Part shown: positions 16,143-25,284 of the stretch, piece after piece
Layout of the letters: each line of letters starts with the position of its first letter
How positions within the stretch are numbered: position 1 is the first letter of the stretch
Origin: WQXF01 sp031552825
GTDB taxonomy: Bacteria > Bacillota > Clostridia > Christensenellales > Aristaeellaceae
Length of the DNA: 64,000 bases
Direction of reading: 5' to 3'
NCBI GenBank assembly: GCA_031552825.1
Contig: JAVBMD010000019.1
Location: 1 to 64,000, forward strand
Notes under the pieces: generated by a model
What the model was told of the DNA's origin: nothing
Database searches by the model: none
Seen by the model: only the letters and a program-made list of their open reading frames with translations
Position numbers and translations under genes: made by a program

Positions 16143-16174
16143 AAAAAGCGGGTTTCGTGTGAAGCCCGCTTTTG
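16143..16174. terminator. Bidirectional terminator between lipoprotein gene and gltX
   Basis: AAAAGCGGGTTTC / GAAGCCCGCTTTT hairpin with a 4-nt loop and A/T tracts on both sides, placed between convergent genes. Confidence 0.85.
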
Positions 16175-16197
16175 CTTTCCCTGTTATGTTGTTGTAC

Positions 16198-17661
16198 TTA
16201 GGACAACTCCGCAGTAAGCCGCGCTCTCGCGGCCTTTAGCCGTGCGACGCTCTCCGGTTTGCCGATCAGGTAGGCCATCTCGATGGCGCCGCCCGGCGTG
16301 GACTCACGCCCCGTGATCGCGATGCGCACCGGCCAGAGCACCTGCCCGTTCTTCATGCCCGAGGCGGCGATGGCGGCCATTAGCGCATCGTGCAGCGCCG
16401 CCTCGCTCCAATCGCTTAGCCCCTCCAGCACCGGCAGCGCGACGTCGATCGCCGCCAGCGCCACCTGCGGATCGGTTTTCATCTTCTTGTGCGTGTACAG
16501 CGCCGAATCGTACGCGGGCATCTCGGCCAAGAACGACACCATGTCGGGCAGTTGGTTGAACACGTCGGTGCGGCTCTGCAGCATTTCGGCCAGACGGCGC
16601 AGATCGAACCGCGCCGGATCGAGCACCTTCTCCAGCCACGGCTTGGCGTGGGCGAAGTAGGTATCGAAGGGCAGCTTATGGATGTACTCGCCGTTGAACC
16701 AGTTGAGCTTGACCATGTCGAACACCGAGGGGGACTTGCTCAGCCCGGCGGGATCGAAGGCTTGCTCCAGCTCGGCCAGGGTGAAAAACTCCTGCTCGGT
16801 ACCCGGGCTCCAGCCCAGCAACGCCATAAAATTGATGACCGCCTCGGTGAGGTAGCCCATGTCCAGCAGATCCTCGAAGGAGGGGTCGCCTTTGCGCTTG
16901 GACAGCTTGCGCGTGGCATCCTTCATCACCGGGGTCAGGTGCATGTACAGCGGTTGTTCCCAGCCGAACGCCTGATACAGCAGGCTGTACTTGGGCGCGC
17001 TGGAGAGGTATTCGTTGCCGCGCATCACGTGGCTGATGCGCATCAGGTGATCGTCGATCACGTTGGCGAAGTTGTAGGTGGGCAGGCCGTCGGCCTTGAT
17101 GAGCACGTTGTCGTCCAGCGTGTCGCAATCCACTTCCACGTGGCCGTAGAGCAGATCGTCAAAGCTGGCTTTGCCGGTGGTGGGTACGTTCTGACGGATT
17201 ACGTAGGCTTCTCCCGCGGCGACGCGCGCCTTGGCCTCCGCCGCCGGGATGTGCAGGCAGTGCTTGTCATACTTCCAAGTTTCGCCCTTGGCCTCGGCGG
17301 CGGCGCGGCGCGCGTCGAGCTGCTCCTTTGTGCAGAAGCAAGGATAGGCCGCGCCTTTCTCCACCAATTCCCAAGCGTAGGGCGCGTAGAGATCCTTGCG
17401 CTGGGATTGGATGTACGGCCCTACCGGGCCGCCCACGTCTGGACCTTCATCATAGGTTAATCCGGCCAAGCGCAGCGATTTGTAGATCATCTCGATGCCG
17501 CCGGCCACCTCGCGCTCCTGGTCGGTATCCTCAACGCGCAGGATGAAGGCGCCGCCGTTCTTGCGTGCCATAAGGTAGGTATACAGCGCGGTGCGCAGGT
17601 TGCCCAAGTGCATGTAGCCGGTGGGGCTGGGCGCGAAGCGCGTGCGGACGGTTTGGCTCAT
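16198..17661 (-). CDS. gltX: Glutamyl-tRNA synthetase
   Basis: 487 residues, the usual length. Class I aminoacyl-tRNA synthetase that charges tRNA-Glu with glutamate. The N-terminal RFAPSPTGYMHLGNLRTALY contains the HIGH motif (HLGN), and KLSKRKGD is the KMSKS loop. The C-terminal third is the helical anticodon-binding domain. It is the second gene of a glnS-gltX pair with a 30-bp gap and its own AAGGAAG site. The presence of a discriminating-type GlnRS next door suggests that GluRS need not charge tRNA-Gln, although that cannot be read from the sequence alone. Confidence 0.96.
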   Translation of the reverse strand: MSQTVRTRFAPSPTGYMHLGNLRTALYTYLMARKNGGAFILRVEDTDQEREVAGGIEMIYKSLRLAGLTYDEGPDVGGPVGPYIQSQRKDLYAPYAWELVEKGAAYPCFCTKEQLDARRAAAEAKGETWKYDKHCLHIPAAEAKARVAAGEAYVIRQNVPTTGKASFDDLLYGHVEVDCDTLDDNVLIKADGLPTYNFANVIDDHLMRISHVMRGNEYLSSAPKYSLLYQAFGWEQPLYMHLTPVMKDATRKLSKRKGDPSFEDLLDMGYLTEAVINFMALLGWSPGTEQEFFTLAELEQAFDPAGLSKSPSVFDMVKLNWFNGEYIHKLPFDTYFAHAKPWLEKVLDPARFDLRRLAEMLQSRTDVFNQLPDMVSFLAEMPAYDSALYTHKKMKTDPQVALAAIDVALPVLEGLSDWSEAALHDALMAAIAASGMKNGQVLWPVRIAITGRESTPGGAIEMAYLIGKPESVARLKAARARLTAELS

Positions 17662-17691
17662 GGGGTACTTCCTTTCTGTGGAGGGATTCGG

Positions 17692-19410
17692 TTATTTCGC
17701 CACCTTGCTCCAGCTGTCCTTGAGGCTCACCGTGCGGTTGAACACCGGCGCGCCGGGCTTGCTGTCGGGATCCATCGTGAAATAGCCGACGCGCAGGAAC
17801 TGGAACCGGTCGCCGGGGTTGGCGTTGCCCAGCGTGGGCTCGGCGAAGCCGCGCACTATTTCCAGCGACGCGGGGTTGAGGCGGGAGATAAAGTCCTTCT
17901 TGTTGCGGGCGGCGCCGACGGCGCTCTCTTCGTCCTCGGCTTCCGCCTCGACGTCGGCGGGTTCGTCGTTGAGCAGCAGCTCGTACAGCCGCGCCTCCAT
18001 GGGCACGGCATCGGCGGCGTGTACCCAGTGCAGCGTGCCTTTGACCTTGCGCGCCGCGCCCTCGCCGCCCGACTTGCTGTCCAGATCCACCGTGCAGCGC
18101 AGTTCGGTCACCTCGCCCTGCGCGTCCTTGACCGCCTCGTCGCAGCGGATGATGTACGCGCCCTTGAGCCGCACCTCGCCGCCGGGGAACAGGCGGAAAA
18201 ACTTCTTGGGCGGGTTCTCCATAAAGTCCTCGCGCTCGATGTACAGCTCGCGGCCGAAGGGTACCAGCCGCTCGCCCATCTCGGGGTGATCGGGGTGATT
18301 CTCCAGCGTCAGCGTGTCGACCTGCCCCTCCGGCCAGTTGGTGAGCACGACCTTGAGCGGGCGCAGCACCGCCATGGCGCGCGCGGCGGTATCGCCTAGG
18401 TTTTCGCGCACGCAATGCTCCAGCAGGCCGATGTCGGCCACCGAGTCGGCCTTGCTCATGCCCACGCGATCCACAAAGTCGCGCAGGGCGGCGGGGGTAT
18501 AACCCCTGCGGCGCATTCCGGCGATGGTCGGCATGCGCGGATCGTCCCACCCGGCGACATGCCCCCCTTCCACCAGCTCGCGCATGTAGCGCTTGCTCAT
18601 CACGGTGCGGGTCAGGTTGAGGCGGGCGAACTCGATCTGGCGCGGGGGCTCCACGGTGAAGCCGCACTTTTCCATCACCCAATCGTACAGCGGGCGATGG
18701 TTTTCAAACTCCAGCGAGCACAGCGAGTGGGTGATGCGCTCTAGGCCGTCCTCGATGGAGTGGGCGTAGTCGTACATCGGATAGATGCACCATGCATCGC
18801 CGGTGCGGTGATGGTCGGTATGCACGATGCGGTAGAGCACCGGATCGCGCAGGTTCATGTTGGGCGAAGCCATATCGATCTTGCCGCGCAGCACGCGGGA
18901 GCCGTCGGGGAACTCCCCGGCCTTCATGCGCGTGAACAGGTCAAGGTTCTCCTCGACGGAGCGGTCGCGGTAGGGCGAGTTGGTGCCCGGCTCGGTCAGC
19001 GTGCCGCGAGTGGCGCGGATCTCCTCCTGCGTGAGGTCGCAGACGTAGGCGTCGCCGTTCCGGATCAGCCGCAGCGCCAGCTCGTACATCTTCGGGAAGT
19101 AGTCCGAGGCGTAGTACAGCCCGCCGGTCCATTCAAAGCCCAGCCACTGGATGTCGTGCTTGATGGCCTCGACGTACTCGGTCTCCTCCTTGGAGGGGTT
19201 GGTGTCGTCAAAGCGCAGGTTGCACAGCCCGTCGTACCGCTCGGCGGTCAGGAAGTTGATGCAGATGGCCTTGCAATGACCGATATGGAAATAGCCGTTG
19301 GGCTCGGGGGGGAAGCGGGTTTGGATGCGCCCGCCGTTCTTGCCCGCGGCTAGGTCGGCGTCGATGATGTCCCAGATAAAATTTGTGCGCATGGCTTTGG
19401 CGTCCTGCAT
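17692..19410 (-). CDS. glnS: Glutaminyl-tRNA synthetase
   Basis: 572 residues from the ATG at 19410 (AAAGGAGG 6 bp before it); an ATG 33 bp upstream lacks a site. Class I enzyme that charges tRNA-Gln directly. RFPPEPNGYFHIGHCKAICIN carries a perfect HIGH motif and VMSKRY is the KMSKS equivalent; FDDTNP and the C-terminal beta-barrel anticodon domains (about residues 335-560) follow. An acidic, Ala-rich insertion near residues 470-490 (DVEAEAEDEES) lies within the anticodon-binding region. Many Clostridia make Gln-tRNA by the GatCAB amidotransferase route instead, so glnS is notable here. First gene of a glnS-gltX transcript. Confidence 0.95.
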   Translation of the reverse strand: MQDAKAMRTNFIWDIIDADLAAGKNGGRIQTRFPPEPNGYFHIGHCKAICINFLTAERYDGLCNLRFDDTNPSKEETEYVEAIKHDIQWLGFEWTGGLYYASDYFPKMYELALRLIRNGDAYVCDLTQEEIRATRGTLTEPGTNSPYRDRSVEENLDLFTRMKAGEFPDGSRVLRGKIDMASPNMNLRDPVLYRIVHTDHHRTGDAWCIYPMYDYAHSIEDGLERITHSLCSLEFENHRPLYDWVMEKCGFTVEPPRQIEFARLNLTRTVMSKRYMRELVEGGHVAGWDDPRMPTIAGMRRRGYTPAALRDFVDRVGMSKADSVADIGLLEHCVRENLGDTAARAMAVLRPLKVVLTNWPEGQVDTLTLENHPDHPEMGERLVPFGRELYIEREDFMENPPKKFFRLFPGGEVRLKGAYIIRCDEAVKDAQGEVTELRCTVDLDSKSGGEGAARKVKGTLHWVHAADAVPMEARLYELLLNDEPADVEAEAEDEESAVGAARNKKDFISRLNPASLEIVRGFAEPTLGNANPGDRFQFLRVGYFTMDPDSKPGAPVFNRTVSLKDSWSKVAK

Positions 19411-19443
19411 GGGAATCCTCCTTTGGGCTTGTGGATGGGGCAT

Positions 19444-19514
19444 ATTATACCTGAATAAGTAAAAAAAAACAACGGAAAAACGTGCTTTGCAGCGGGGCGC
19501 TTCTACAGTATACT
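19444..19514. promoter_or_regulatory. Divergent promoters of glnS and the fumarase genes
   Basis: Reverse: TTGTTT (19472-19467), 17 bp, TATAAT (19449-19444) for glnS. Forward: TTTGCA (19486-19491), 17 bp, TATACT (19509-19514) for the fumarase pair. No T-box leader is seen before glnS; its 5' leader is only about 30 nt. Confidence 0.6.
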
Positions 19515-19554
19515 ATAGGGAATGTATCAATATGGTAATAATGGGGGCCAGAGC

Positions 19555-20403
19555 ATGCCTGAAATTCGTTCCATCGAGGTTTCCGCCATCGAGGCGGCGG
19601 TGAAGGCGCTGTGCCTTTCGGCCTGCCGGGAGATCGGCGGCGACGTGATCGCCGCGCTGGAGGCGGCGCAGGCGCGCGAGCGCTCGCCCCATGGCCGGGA
19701 GATATTGCGGCAGATTCTCGAGAACGACGCGCTGGCTTGCGCGCGGGCGATGCCGGTCTGTCAGGATACCGGGCTGGCGGTGGTGTTCCTCGACGTGGGG
19801 CAGGATGTGCACCTGACCGGCGGGGGACTGTGCGAGGCGGTGGATGCCGGGGTGCGCGCCGCCTATCGCGAGGGGTATTTTCGCAACTCGGTGCTATGGC
19901 CGCTCTCGCGAAAAAACACCGGCGACAATACCCCGGCGACGATGCATGTGCGCATCGTGCCCGGCGACCGGGTGGAGATCACCGTGGCGCCCAAGGGCTT
20001 CGGCAGCGAGAACATGAGCCGTCTGGGCATGCTGACGCCCTCGCAAGGCGCGGCGGGCGTGGCAGTTTTCGTGGTGGAGAGCGTGCGGCTGGCTGGCGCC
20101 AACCCCTGCCCGCCGGTGATCGTGGGCGTGGGCATCGGCGGCACTGCCGAGAGCGCCATGCTGCTGGCCAAGCGGCAGTTGCTGCGCGAGGTGAACCGCC
20201 CCTCGCCGGAGCCGGAGCTGGCGGCGATGGAAACGGAGCTGCTGGCGCGCATCAACGCGCTGGGCATCGGCCCGCAGGGCCTAGGCGGCGATACCACCGC
20301 GCTGGCGGTGCTGTGCGCGCAGCTGCCTACGCACATCGCCGGGCTGCCGGTGGCGGTCAACATGCAGTGCCACGCGGCGCGGCACAAGCATACGACGCTC
20401 TAG
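19555..20403 (+). CDS. Class I fumarate hydratase, alpha subunit
   Basis: 282 residues from the ATG at 19555 (GGGGGCC just upstream). Two-subunit iron-sulphur hydro-lyase that interconverts fumarate and malate, or acts on tartrate. The three cysteines expected to hold the [4Fe-4S] cluster are seen as MPVCQDTG (Cys69), GANPCPP (Cys185) and NMQCHAARH (Cys272). KGFGSENMSRLGML and GVGIGGTAESAMLLAK are further signatures. The beta subunit gene follows after 24 bp. Homologous L-tartrate dehydratase cannot be excluded by sequence, but the absence of tartrate transport or regulation genes favours fumarase. Confidence 0.9.
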   Translation: MPEIRSIEVSAIEAAVKALCLSACREIGGDVIAALEAAQARERSPHGREILRQILENDALACARAMPVCQDTGLAVVFLDVGQDVHLTGGGLCEAVDAGVRAAYREGYFRNSVLWPLSRKNTGDNTPATMHVRIVPGDRVEITVAPKGFGSENMSRLGMLTPSQGAAGVAVFVVESVRLAGANPCPPVIVGVGIGGTAESAMLLAKRQLLREVNRPSPEPELAAMETELLARINALGIGPQGLGGDTTALAVLCAQLPTHIAGLPVAVNMQCHAARHKHTTL

Positions 20404-20427
20404 TTTTCTGCAAAAGAGGGAGAATGA

Positions 20428-20994
20428 ATGAAAAACGAGGCTCCAAAACCGATCCGCATTTCCTTCCCGACCGATCGCGCGGCGCTTGCCGATCTGCGCG
20501 CCGGGGATTCGGTGCTGCTCTCCGGCACCATCCTCACCGCGCGCGATGCCGCGCACAAGCGGCTGTGCGCGCTGCTGGATGCGGGGCAGCCGTTGCCGGT
20601 GGATCTGCACGGACAAGCGATTTACTATGCGGGGCCGTGTCCGCCGCCGCCCGGCGCGGTGATCGGTTCCTGCGGGCCGACCACCAGCGGGCGAATGGAC
20701 GCTTACGCGCCTCGGTTGCTGGCGCAAGGGCTGCTGTGCATGATTGGCAAGGGCGGGCGCGACGCGGCGGTAATCGAGGCGATGCGCGCGTGCGGCGCGG
20801 TGTATCTGGCTGCCACCGGCGGGGCGGGCGCGCTGATCGCGCGCTGCGTGCGCCAGAGCCGTGTGCTGGCCTTTGAAGATTTGGGAACCGAGGCGATTCG
20901 CGCGCTGGAGGTGGAAGATTTCCCGCTGATCGTCGCCATCGACAGCGAGGGAAATGATCTCTATCGACTGGGCACGGAACGATATCGCTCTTGA
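20428..20994 (+). CDS. Class I fumarate hydratase, beta subunit
   Basis: 188 residues. The C-terminal swivel domain of class I fumarase/tartrate dehydratase: RAGDSVLLSGTILTARDAAHKRL, IYYAGPCPPPPG, IGSCGPTTSGRMD, MIGKGGRD and LAATGGAGAL all match. It closes the active site over the alpha-subunit cluster. It is 24 bp after the alpha gene, in the same transcript, with a GGGAG ribosome site. Usual length for separate beta subunits. Confidence 0.92.
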   Translation: MKNEAPKPIRISFPTDRAALADLRAGDSVLLSGTILTARDAAHKRLCALLDAGQPLPVDLHGQAIYYAGPCPPPPGAVIGSCGPTTSGRMDAYAPRLLAQGLLCMIGKGGRDAAVIEAMRACGAVYLAATGGAGALIARCVRQSRVLAFEDLGTEAIRALEVEDFPLIVAIDSEGNDLYRLGTERYRS

Positions 20995-21029
20995 TAAAAA
21001 ACCGCTCTCCGGCGGGATGCCGGAAAGCG
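20995..21029 (-). terminator. Terminator of the unknown minus-strand gene at 21038
   Basis: CCGCTCTCCGGC / GCCGGAAAGCGG hairpin (21002-21029); on the reverse strand it is followed by TTTTTT. Only 9 bp past that gene's stop and abutting the fumarase stop. Confidence 0.8.
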
Positions 21030-21037
21030 GATGGAGC

Positions 21038-21739
21038 CTATTTTGTGGCCGCGGGTTTTGGCTTTGCGGTGGTTTTGGGCGCGGCGGGCTTGCGCGCGGG
21101 CTTTTTTACGACCGGGGCAGCGGCTTTCACTGGTTTTGGAGCTGGCGGCTCGGCGGGCGCGGGGATGGCCGCTTCGTCGGCTTTAGCGGTTTCAACGTGG
21201 GCGGCAATCTGTGCATACCGTGCCACGAGGTTCAGGTACCGCCCGCCGAAATGCACCGAGGCGATGTCCTCGTAGGGGATGCGCGTGGTATCCGGATCCA
21301 CCTGCCCATCGGTGCCGATGTAACGCACGCGCAGCTTACTCTTGCCCGCCTTTTCGATGGTGCCGAGCAGAAAACCCTTGCCGCCGTCCTCGACGATAAC
21401 CGGCTCGCGCTGCTCACCAAGCGCGGCCAGCAGCGCGCCGAAATCGATAAGCGGCACCGGGGGAGCCGTCAGTTTGGCCAGCACGCCTTCCTGCGTCATG
21501 ATGCGTGCGTGAAAGGCAGTGCGCGCATCGCCGCGAATTTCGGTGATATCGCGCAGGCGCACAACCTCGTAGCCATCGGGCTGGAAATCGGCATACAGCG
21601 CCACGAGCAGCAGCCTTTCGCTCAAGGACAAGGGTACGCAATACAGCGGCGGCGCGCCCAGCTTTTTGCGCTGCAACGCCACCGGTTGTTGCTGGGCGAT
21701 CGCTTCTTGCAGCAGGACGCAGATGTTCTCTTTCTTCAT
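21038..21739 (-). CDS. Uncharacterised protein with two similar beta-rich segments and a basic Pro/Ala tail
   Basis: 233 residues from the ATG at 21739, which has AAAGGA at proper distance. I do not recognise a named family. Two segments share a layout, a short helix, strands, then a I/L..(D/E)I..(I/V) block: residues 5-85 (with YEVVRLRDITEIRGDARTAF) and 95-165 (with DTTRIPYEDIASVHFGGRYL). This suggests a duplicated small beta-barrel (PRC- or Sm-like), which is an inference. The last 50 residues are Ala/Pro/Lys-rich (PAEPPAPKPVKAAAP and similar), a probable disordered nucleic-acid or wall-binding tail. It is cytosolic (no signal). Convergent to the fumarase operon; own terminator. Confidence 0.6.
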   Translation of the reverse strand: MKKENICVLLQEAIAQQQPVALQRKKLGAPPLYCVPLSLSERLLLVALYADFQPDGYEVVRLRDITEIRGDARTAFHARIMTQEGVLAKLTAPPVPLIDFGALLAALGEQREPVIVEDGGKGFLLGTIEKAGKSKLRVRYIGTDGQVDPDTTRIPYEDIASVHFGGRYLNLVARYAQIAAHVETAKADEAAIPAPAEPPAPKPVKAAAPVVKKPARKPAAPKTTAKPKPAATK

Positions 21740-21816
21740 GCGAACCATCCTTTCCTAGGCGCAGCGTTCTTGATGCTTACAATGATAGCAATCTCTTTTG
21801 GATCCGTCAAGGACGG

Positions 21817-21872
21817 TTGACAAGCGGAGAGCCACGTGCTATTATCAGCTACGAAGTTTTGAACACCAAAAC
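21817..21872 (+). promoter_or_regulatory. Promoter and operator of the marR gene
   Basis: TTGACA (21817-21822), 17 bp, TATTAT (21840-21845). The inverted repeat GTTTTG (21856-21861) / CAAAAC (21867-21872) lies right over the expected transcript start, the usual place for MarR autorepression. Confidence 0.75.
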
Positions 21873-21890
21873 AAAACCGGAGGTACCGAT

Positions 21891-22364
21891 ATGAACCGCG
21901 CGGAAAAATCGATCAATCACATGCTCGTGCGCTTGTTTAACGACATCCTCGATATCGAGGAGCGTGCGCTGGCCATCGGCGATTTCGCGGACGCTTCGGT
22001 GCGCGAGATGCACGTGCTGGAGGCCGCGGGCGCCTCGGATGAGGAAAACAGCATGTCGGCCATCGCCGCGCGCCTAGGGATCACCGTTGGTTCGTTGACG
22101 GTTGCGGTGACCACGCTGGAGCGCAAGGGATATCTGCTGCGCGAGCGCGCCATGGAGGATAAGCGCATCGTCCGCGTTCGGCTGACGCCGCGCGGTGAGG
22201 CCGCCAACGCGCATCACGCCCGGTTCCACGAGGAAATGGTGGCGGCGGTGCAAAAGGCGCTTTCGCCGGAGCAAACCGAGGTACTGGTGGAGACGCTGGA
22301 CCACATTACCGTGTTTTTTGAGCGGTATATGGAGCGGGAGAAAGAAAATACGGCAAAACCCTAA
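21891..22364 (+). CDS. MarR family transcriptional regulator
   Basis: 157 residues from the ATG at 21891 (CCGGAGG upstream). Winged helix: MSAIAARLGITVGSLTVAVTTLERKGYLLRERAMEDKRIVRVRLTPRGE is a textbook MarR recognition helix and wing, with the DxR motif of the wing (EDKRIVRV). N- and C-terminal helices form the dimer. It resembles the FabT branch that controls fatty-acid synthesis, and the next gene, 31 bp downstream, encodes a DegV-type fatty-acid-binding protein, which supports a lipid-related role; this is inference from context. Confidence 0.88.
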   Translation: MNRAEKSINHMLVRLFNDILDIEERALAIGDFADASVREMHVLEAAGASDEENSMSAIAARLGITVGSLTVAVTTLERKGYLLRERAMEDKRIVRVRLTPRGEAANAHHARFHEEMVAAVQKALSPEQTEVLVETLDHITVFFERYMEREKENTAKP

Positions 22365-22395
22365 TCTTTTTGTGCAAAGGAAGGGATCTTGATTC

Positions 22396-23241
22396 ATGAC
22401 CATTCGATTTGTTGCCGACAGCACGGCGGACTTACCGAAGGAAGCGCGGGAAGCTTGGGACATCGCGGTTGCGCCGCTGGGCGTCATTTTTGATGAGAAG
22501 CTTTATTTGCAGGATATCGATATGTCGCTGGAGGAGTTCTACGCGAAGCTGGTCACCTCCAAGGCGCTGCCCAGCACCGTACAGGTAAATCCGGACGCCT
22601 TCGCGCAGGCTTTTGCGCCCAGCGTGGAGGCGGGGGACGAGATCATCGTATTCTGCCTTTCCTCGGCGCTTAGCGGAACGTATCAATCGGCGTGCATCGC
22701 CATGGAACAGTTCCCGCAGGGGAAGATCTACTTGGTGGATTTGCGCACCGTGGCGATGGGTTCCGCGATTCTGCTCGCGCGCGCCGTGGAAATGCGGGAC
22801 GCGGGCGCTACCGCCGCAGAAATCGTGGCTGAGATGGAGGCGCTGAGCAAACGCGTGGTGCTGTACGCCGTGATCGACGACTTGACGTATCTGCACAAGG
22901 GCGGCCGCCTTTCCTCGGTGGGCATGCGCGTGGGCGGCGTGTTGCGGCTCAAACCCATCGTTCATATCTGGGAGGGCGTTGTGGGCATGGCCGGGCTGGC
23001 GCGCGGCACCAAGGGCGCTTACCAGAAAATCGCGGAATTTATGGCCAAGGATGGCGTGGACGACCGATACCAATTCGCCTTTGGCCACACCAACGCGCCG
23101 CATTTGATGGGCGAGCTGGAGCAGGCGCTTTTCCCGGCGGGCAATCCGTACCGCACGGTGCGCTACCCCATCGGCATGGTGATCGGCACGCATGCCGGGC
23201 CCGGCGCGGTGGCGGTCGCCTACGTGAAGAAGAACGCATAA
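22396..23241 (+). CDS. DegV family fatty-acid-binding protein (FakB-type)
   Basis: 281 residues. DegV/FakB proteins bind one fatty acid and present it to the kinase FakA for phosphorylation. The start TIRFVADSTADLPKEA with the conserved S-T-A-D, the block FCLSSALSGTYQSA, and HKGGRLSS in the middle are diagnostic; the C-terminal GTHAGPGAVAVAY is also characteristic. It belongs to the transcript of the marR gene. FakA is not in the window. AAGGAAGGG precedes the ATG. Confidence 0.92.
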   Translation: MTIRFVADSTADLPKEAREAWDIAVAPLGVIFDEKLYLQDIDMSLEEFYAKLVTSKALPSTVQVNPDAFAQAFAPSVEAGDEIIVFCLSSALSGTYQSACIAMEQFPQGKIYLVDLRTVAMGSAILLARAVEMRDAGATAAEIVAEMEALSKRVVLYAVIDDLTYLHKGGRLSSVGMRVGGVLRLKPIVHIWEGVVGMAGLARGTKGAYQKIAEFMAKDGVDDRYQFAFGHTNAPHLMGELEQALFPAGNPYRTVRYPIGMVIGTHAGPGAVAVAYVKKNA

Positions 23242-23257
23242 ATAAAGTAATGTTTAG

Positions 23258-23298
23258 AATCGGCTCGGAGAATTTTGCCTTCTCCGAGCCGATTTTTT
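23258..23298. terminator. Bidirectional terminator after degV
   Basis: AATCGGCTCGGAGA / TCTCCGAGCCGATT hairpin followed by TTTTTT, between convergent genes. Confidence 0.88.
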
Positions 23299-23323
23299 GC
23301 TTTTTGGTTCTTTCTTCTTTCGG

Positions 23324-24570
23324 TCAGTCGTACCGCAGCGCTTCGATGGGGCGCAGCTTGGATGCTTTGCCCGCCGGATAGAGGCCGAATAGCACGCCGA
23401 CCACCATCGAGAAGCCGATCGCCAGCTCGCCCACGCCAGCCGACATCACCAGCGTCATGTTTTGCGTGGCCTCTAAAAAGCGCATCAGCAGGAAGCTCAG
23501 CCCAAGGCCGACCAGCCCGCCAAGGCCGGAGATCACCACCGCCTCGATGAGGAACTGCAGGAGGATATTGCGCCGCTTGGCGCCGATGGCCTTGCGGATG
23601 CCGATCTCGCGCGTGCGCTCGGTGACCGATACCAGCATGATGTTCATGATGCCGATGCCGCCCACGAGCAGCGAGATCGCCGCGATGCCGCCGAGCATCA
23701 GCGTCATCGATTCGGTCTGCTGGCTGACGGTGTCCAGCATTTCGGTCTGGTTCATCACGCGGTAGGAGGAGGTGTTCTGGTAGCGCTTATAGAGGTAACT
23801 CTCCACGTAGGTCTGCGCGGCGCTCACCGTCTCCGGCGAGGTGGCCGAGACGTAGAAGCTGGTGATGGTGGTGGCGCCCAGCATGCGCTGCGCCAGCGAG
23901 TAGGGCAGGATGACGATTTCGTCGTTGGAAGAGCCGCTGGAACTGCCCTTGCTCTCCAGCACGCCGACGATCTTGAACACCCGGCCGTCGATGTGCAGCG
24001 TGTTGCCGACCACGTCGGTGTTGCCGTACAGCGTGGTGGCGGTTTCGGTGCCGACGACGCAGACGGCGCTGCGGTTGTCGATGTCGTGCTGGATGATGTA
24101 GCGGCCGCTCTGCACGCTTTGGTTGCGGATTTGCGCGTAGGCGGGCAGCACGCCCATCACGTTGACCGACTCGTTGGTGTTGCCGGCCTTGACGGTCTTG
24201 CTGCCGGAAACGGTGGGGGAGACCAGATCGATGTCCGGGCTGTCGGCCAGCGCGAGGATTTTGTCCAGCGAGAGCACGACGGTACCGCGCTGGGAGCCTC
24301 CGGCGGAGCCGCCTTGCCCTCCGCCCTGCTGCCCGCCGAGCCCGCCCGGTCCGCCAAATTGACCGACGCGGCGGGTGGTGATATTGACGGTGAGCAGGTT
24401 GGTGCCCATGCTCTGGATGGATTCGCTGATGCGCACCGTGGTGCCTTGCGCGATGGCGATCAGCGTCACGACGCTCATCACGCCGATGATGACGCCCAGC
24501 ATCGTCAGCGCGGCGCGCACCTTGTTGGTGCGGATGGCCTTGAAGGCCATCGAAAAAACTTGCAGCGACA

Positions 24571-24571
<1 letters not shown>
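23324..24571 (-). CDS. MacB-type ABC transporter permease (FtsX superfamily)
   Basis: 415 residues. One N-terminal membrane helix after AFKAIRTNKVRAALTMLGVIIGVMSVV, a large extracellular domain of about 230 residues that contains a Gly/Gln-rich loop near residues 75-95, then three C-terminal helices with the family block RTREIGIRKAIGAKRRNIL and ATQNMTLVM. These are mechanotransmission exporters for peptides, antibiotics or lipoproteins. Its ATG overlaps the stop of the ATPase gene (TGATG). Third gene of an adaptor-ATPase-permease operon. Substrate unknown. Confidence 0.92.
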
Positions 24572-25254
<683 letters not shown>

Positions 25255-25284
25255 TGTGGTCATTCCTCACTGCGTCATCGTTTG

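Noticed and set aside
19555..20994. L-tartrate dehydratase instead of fumarase
   Set aside because: Sequence alone cannot fully separate them, but there is no tartrate transporter or regulator nearby and fumarase is the commoner function.
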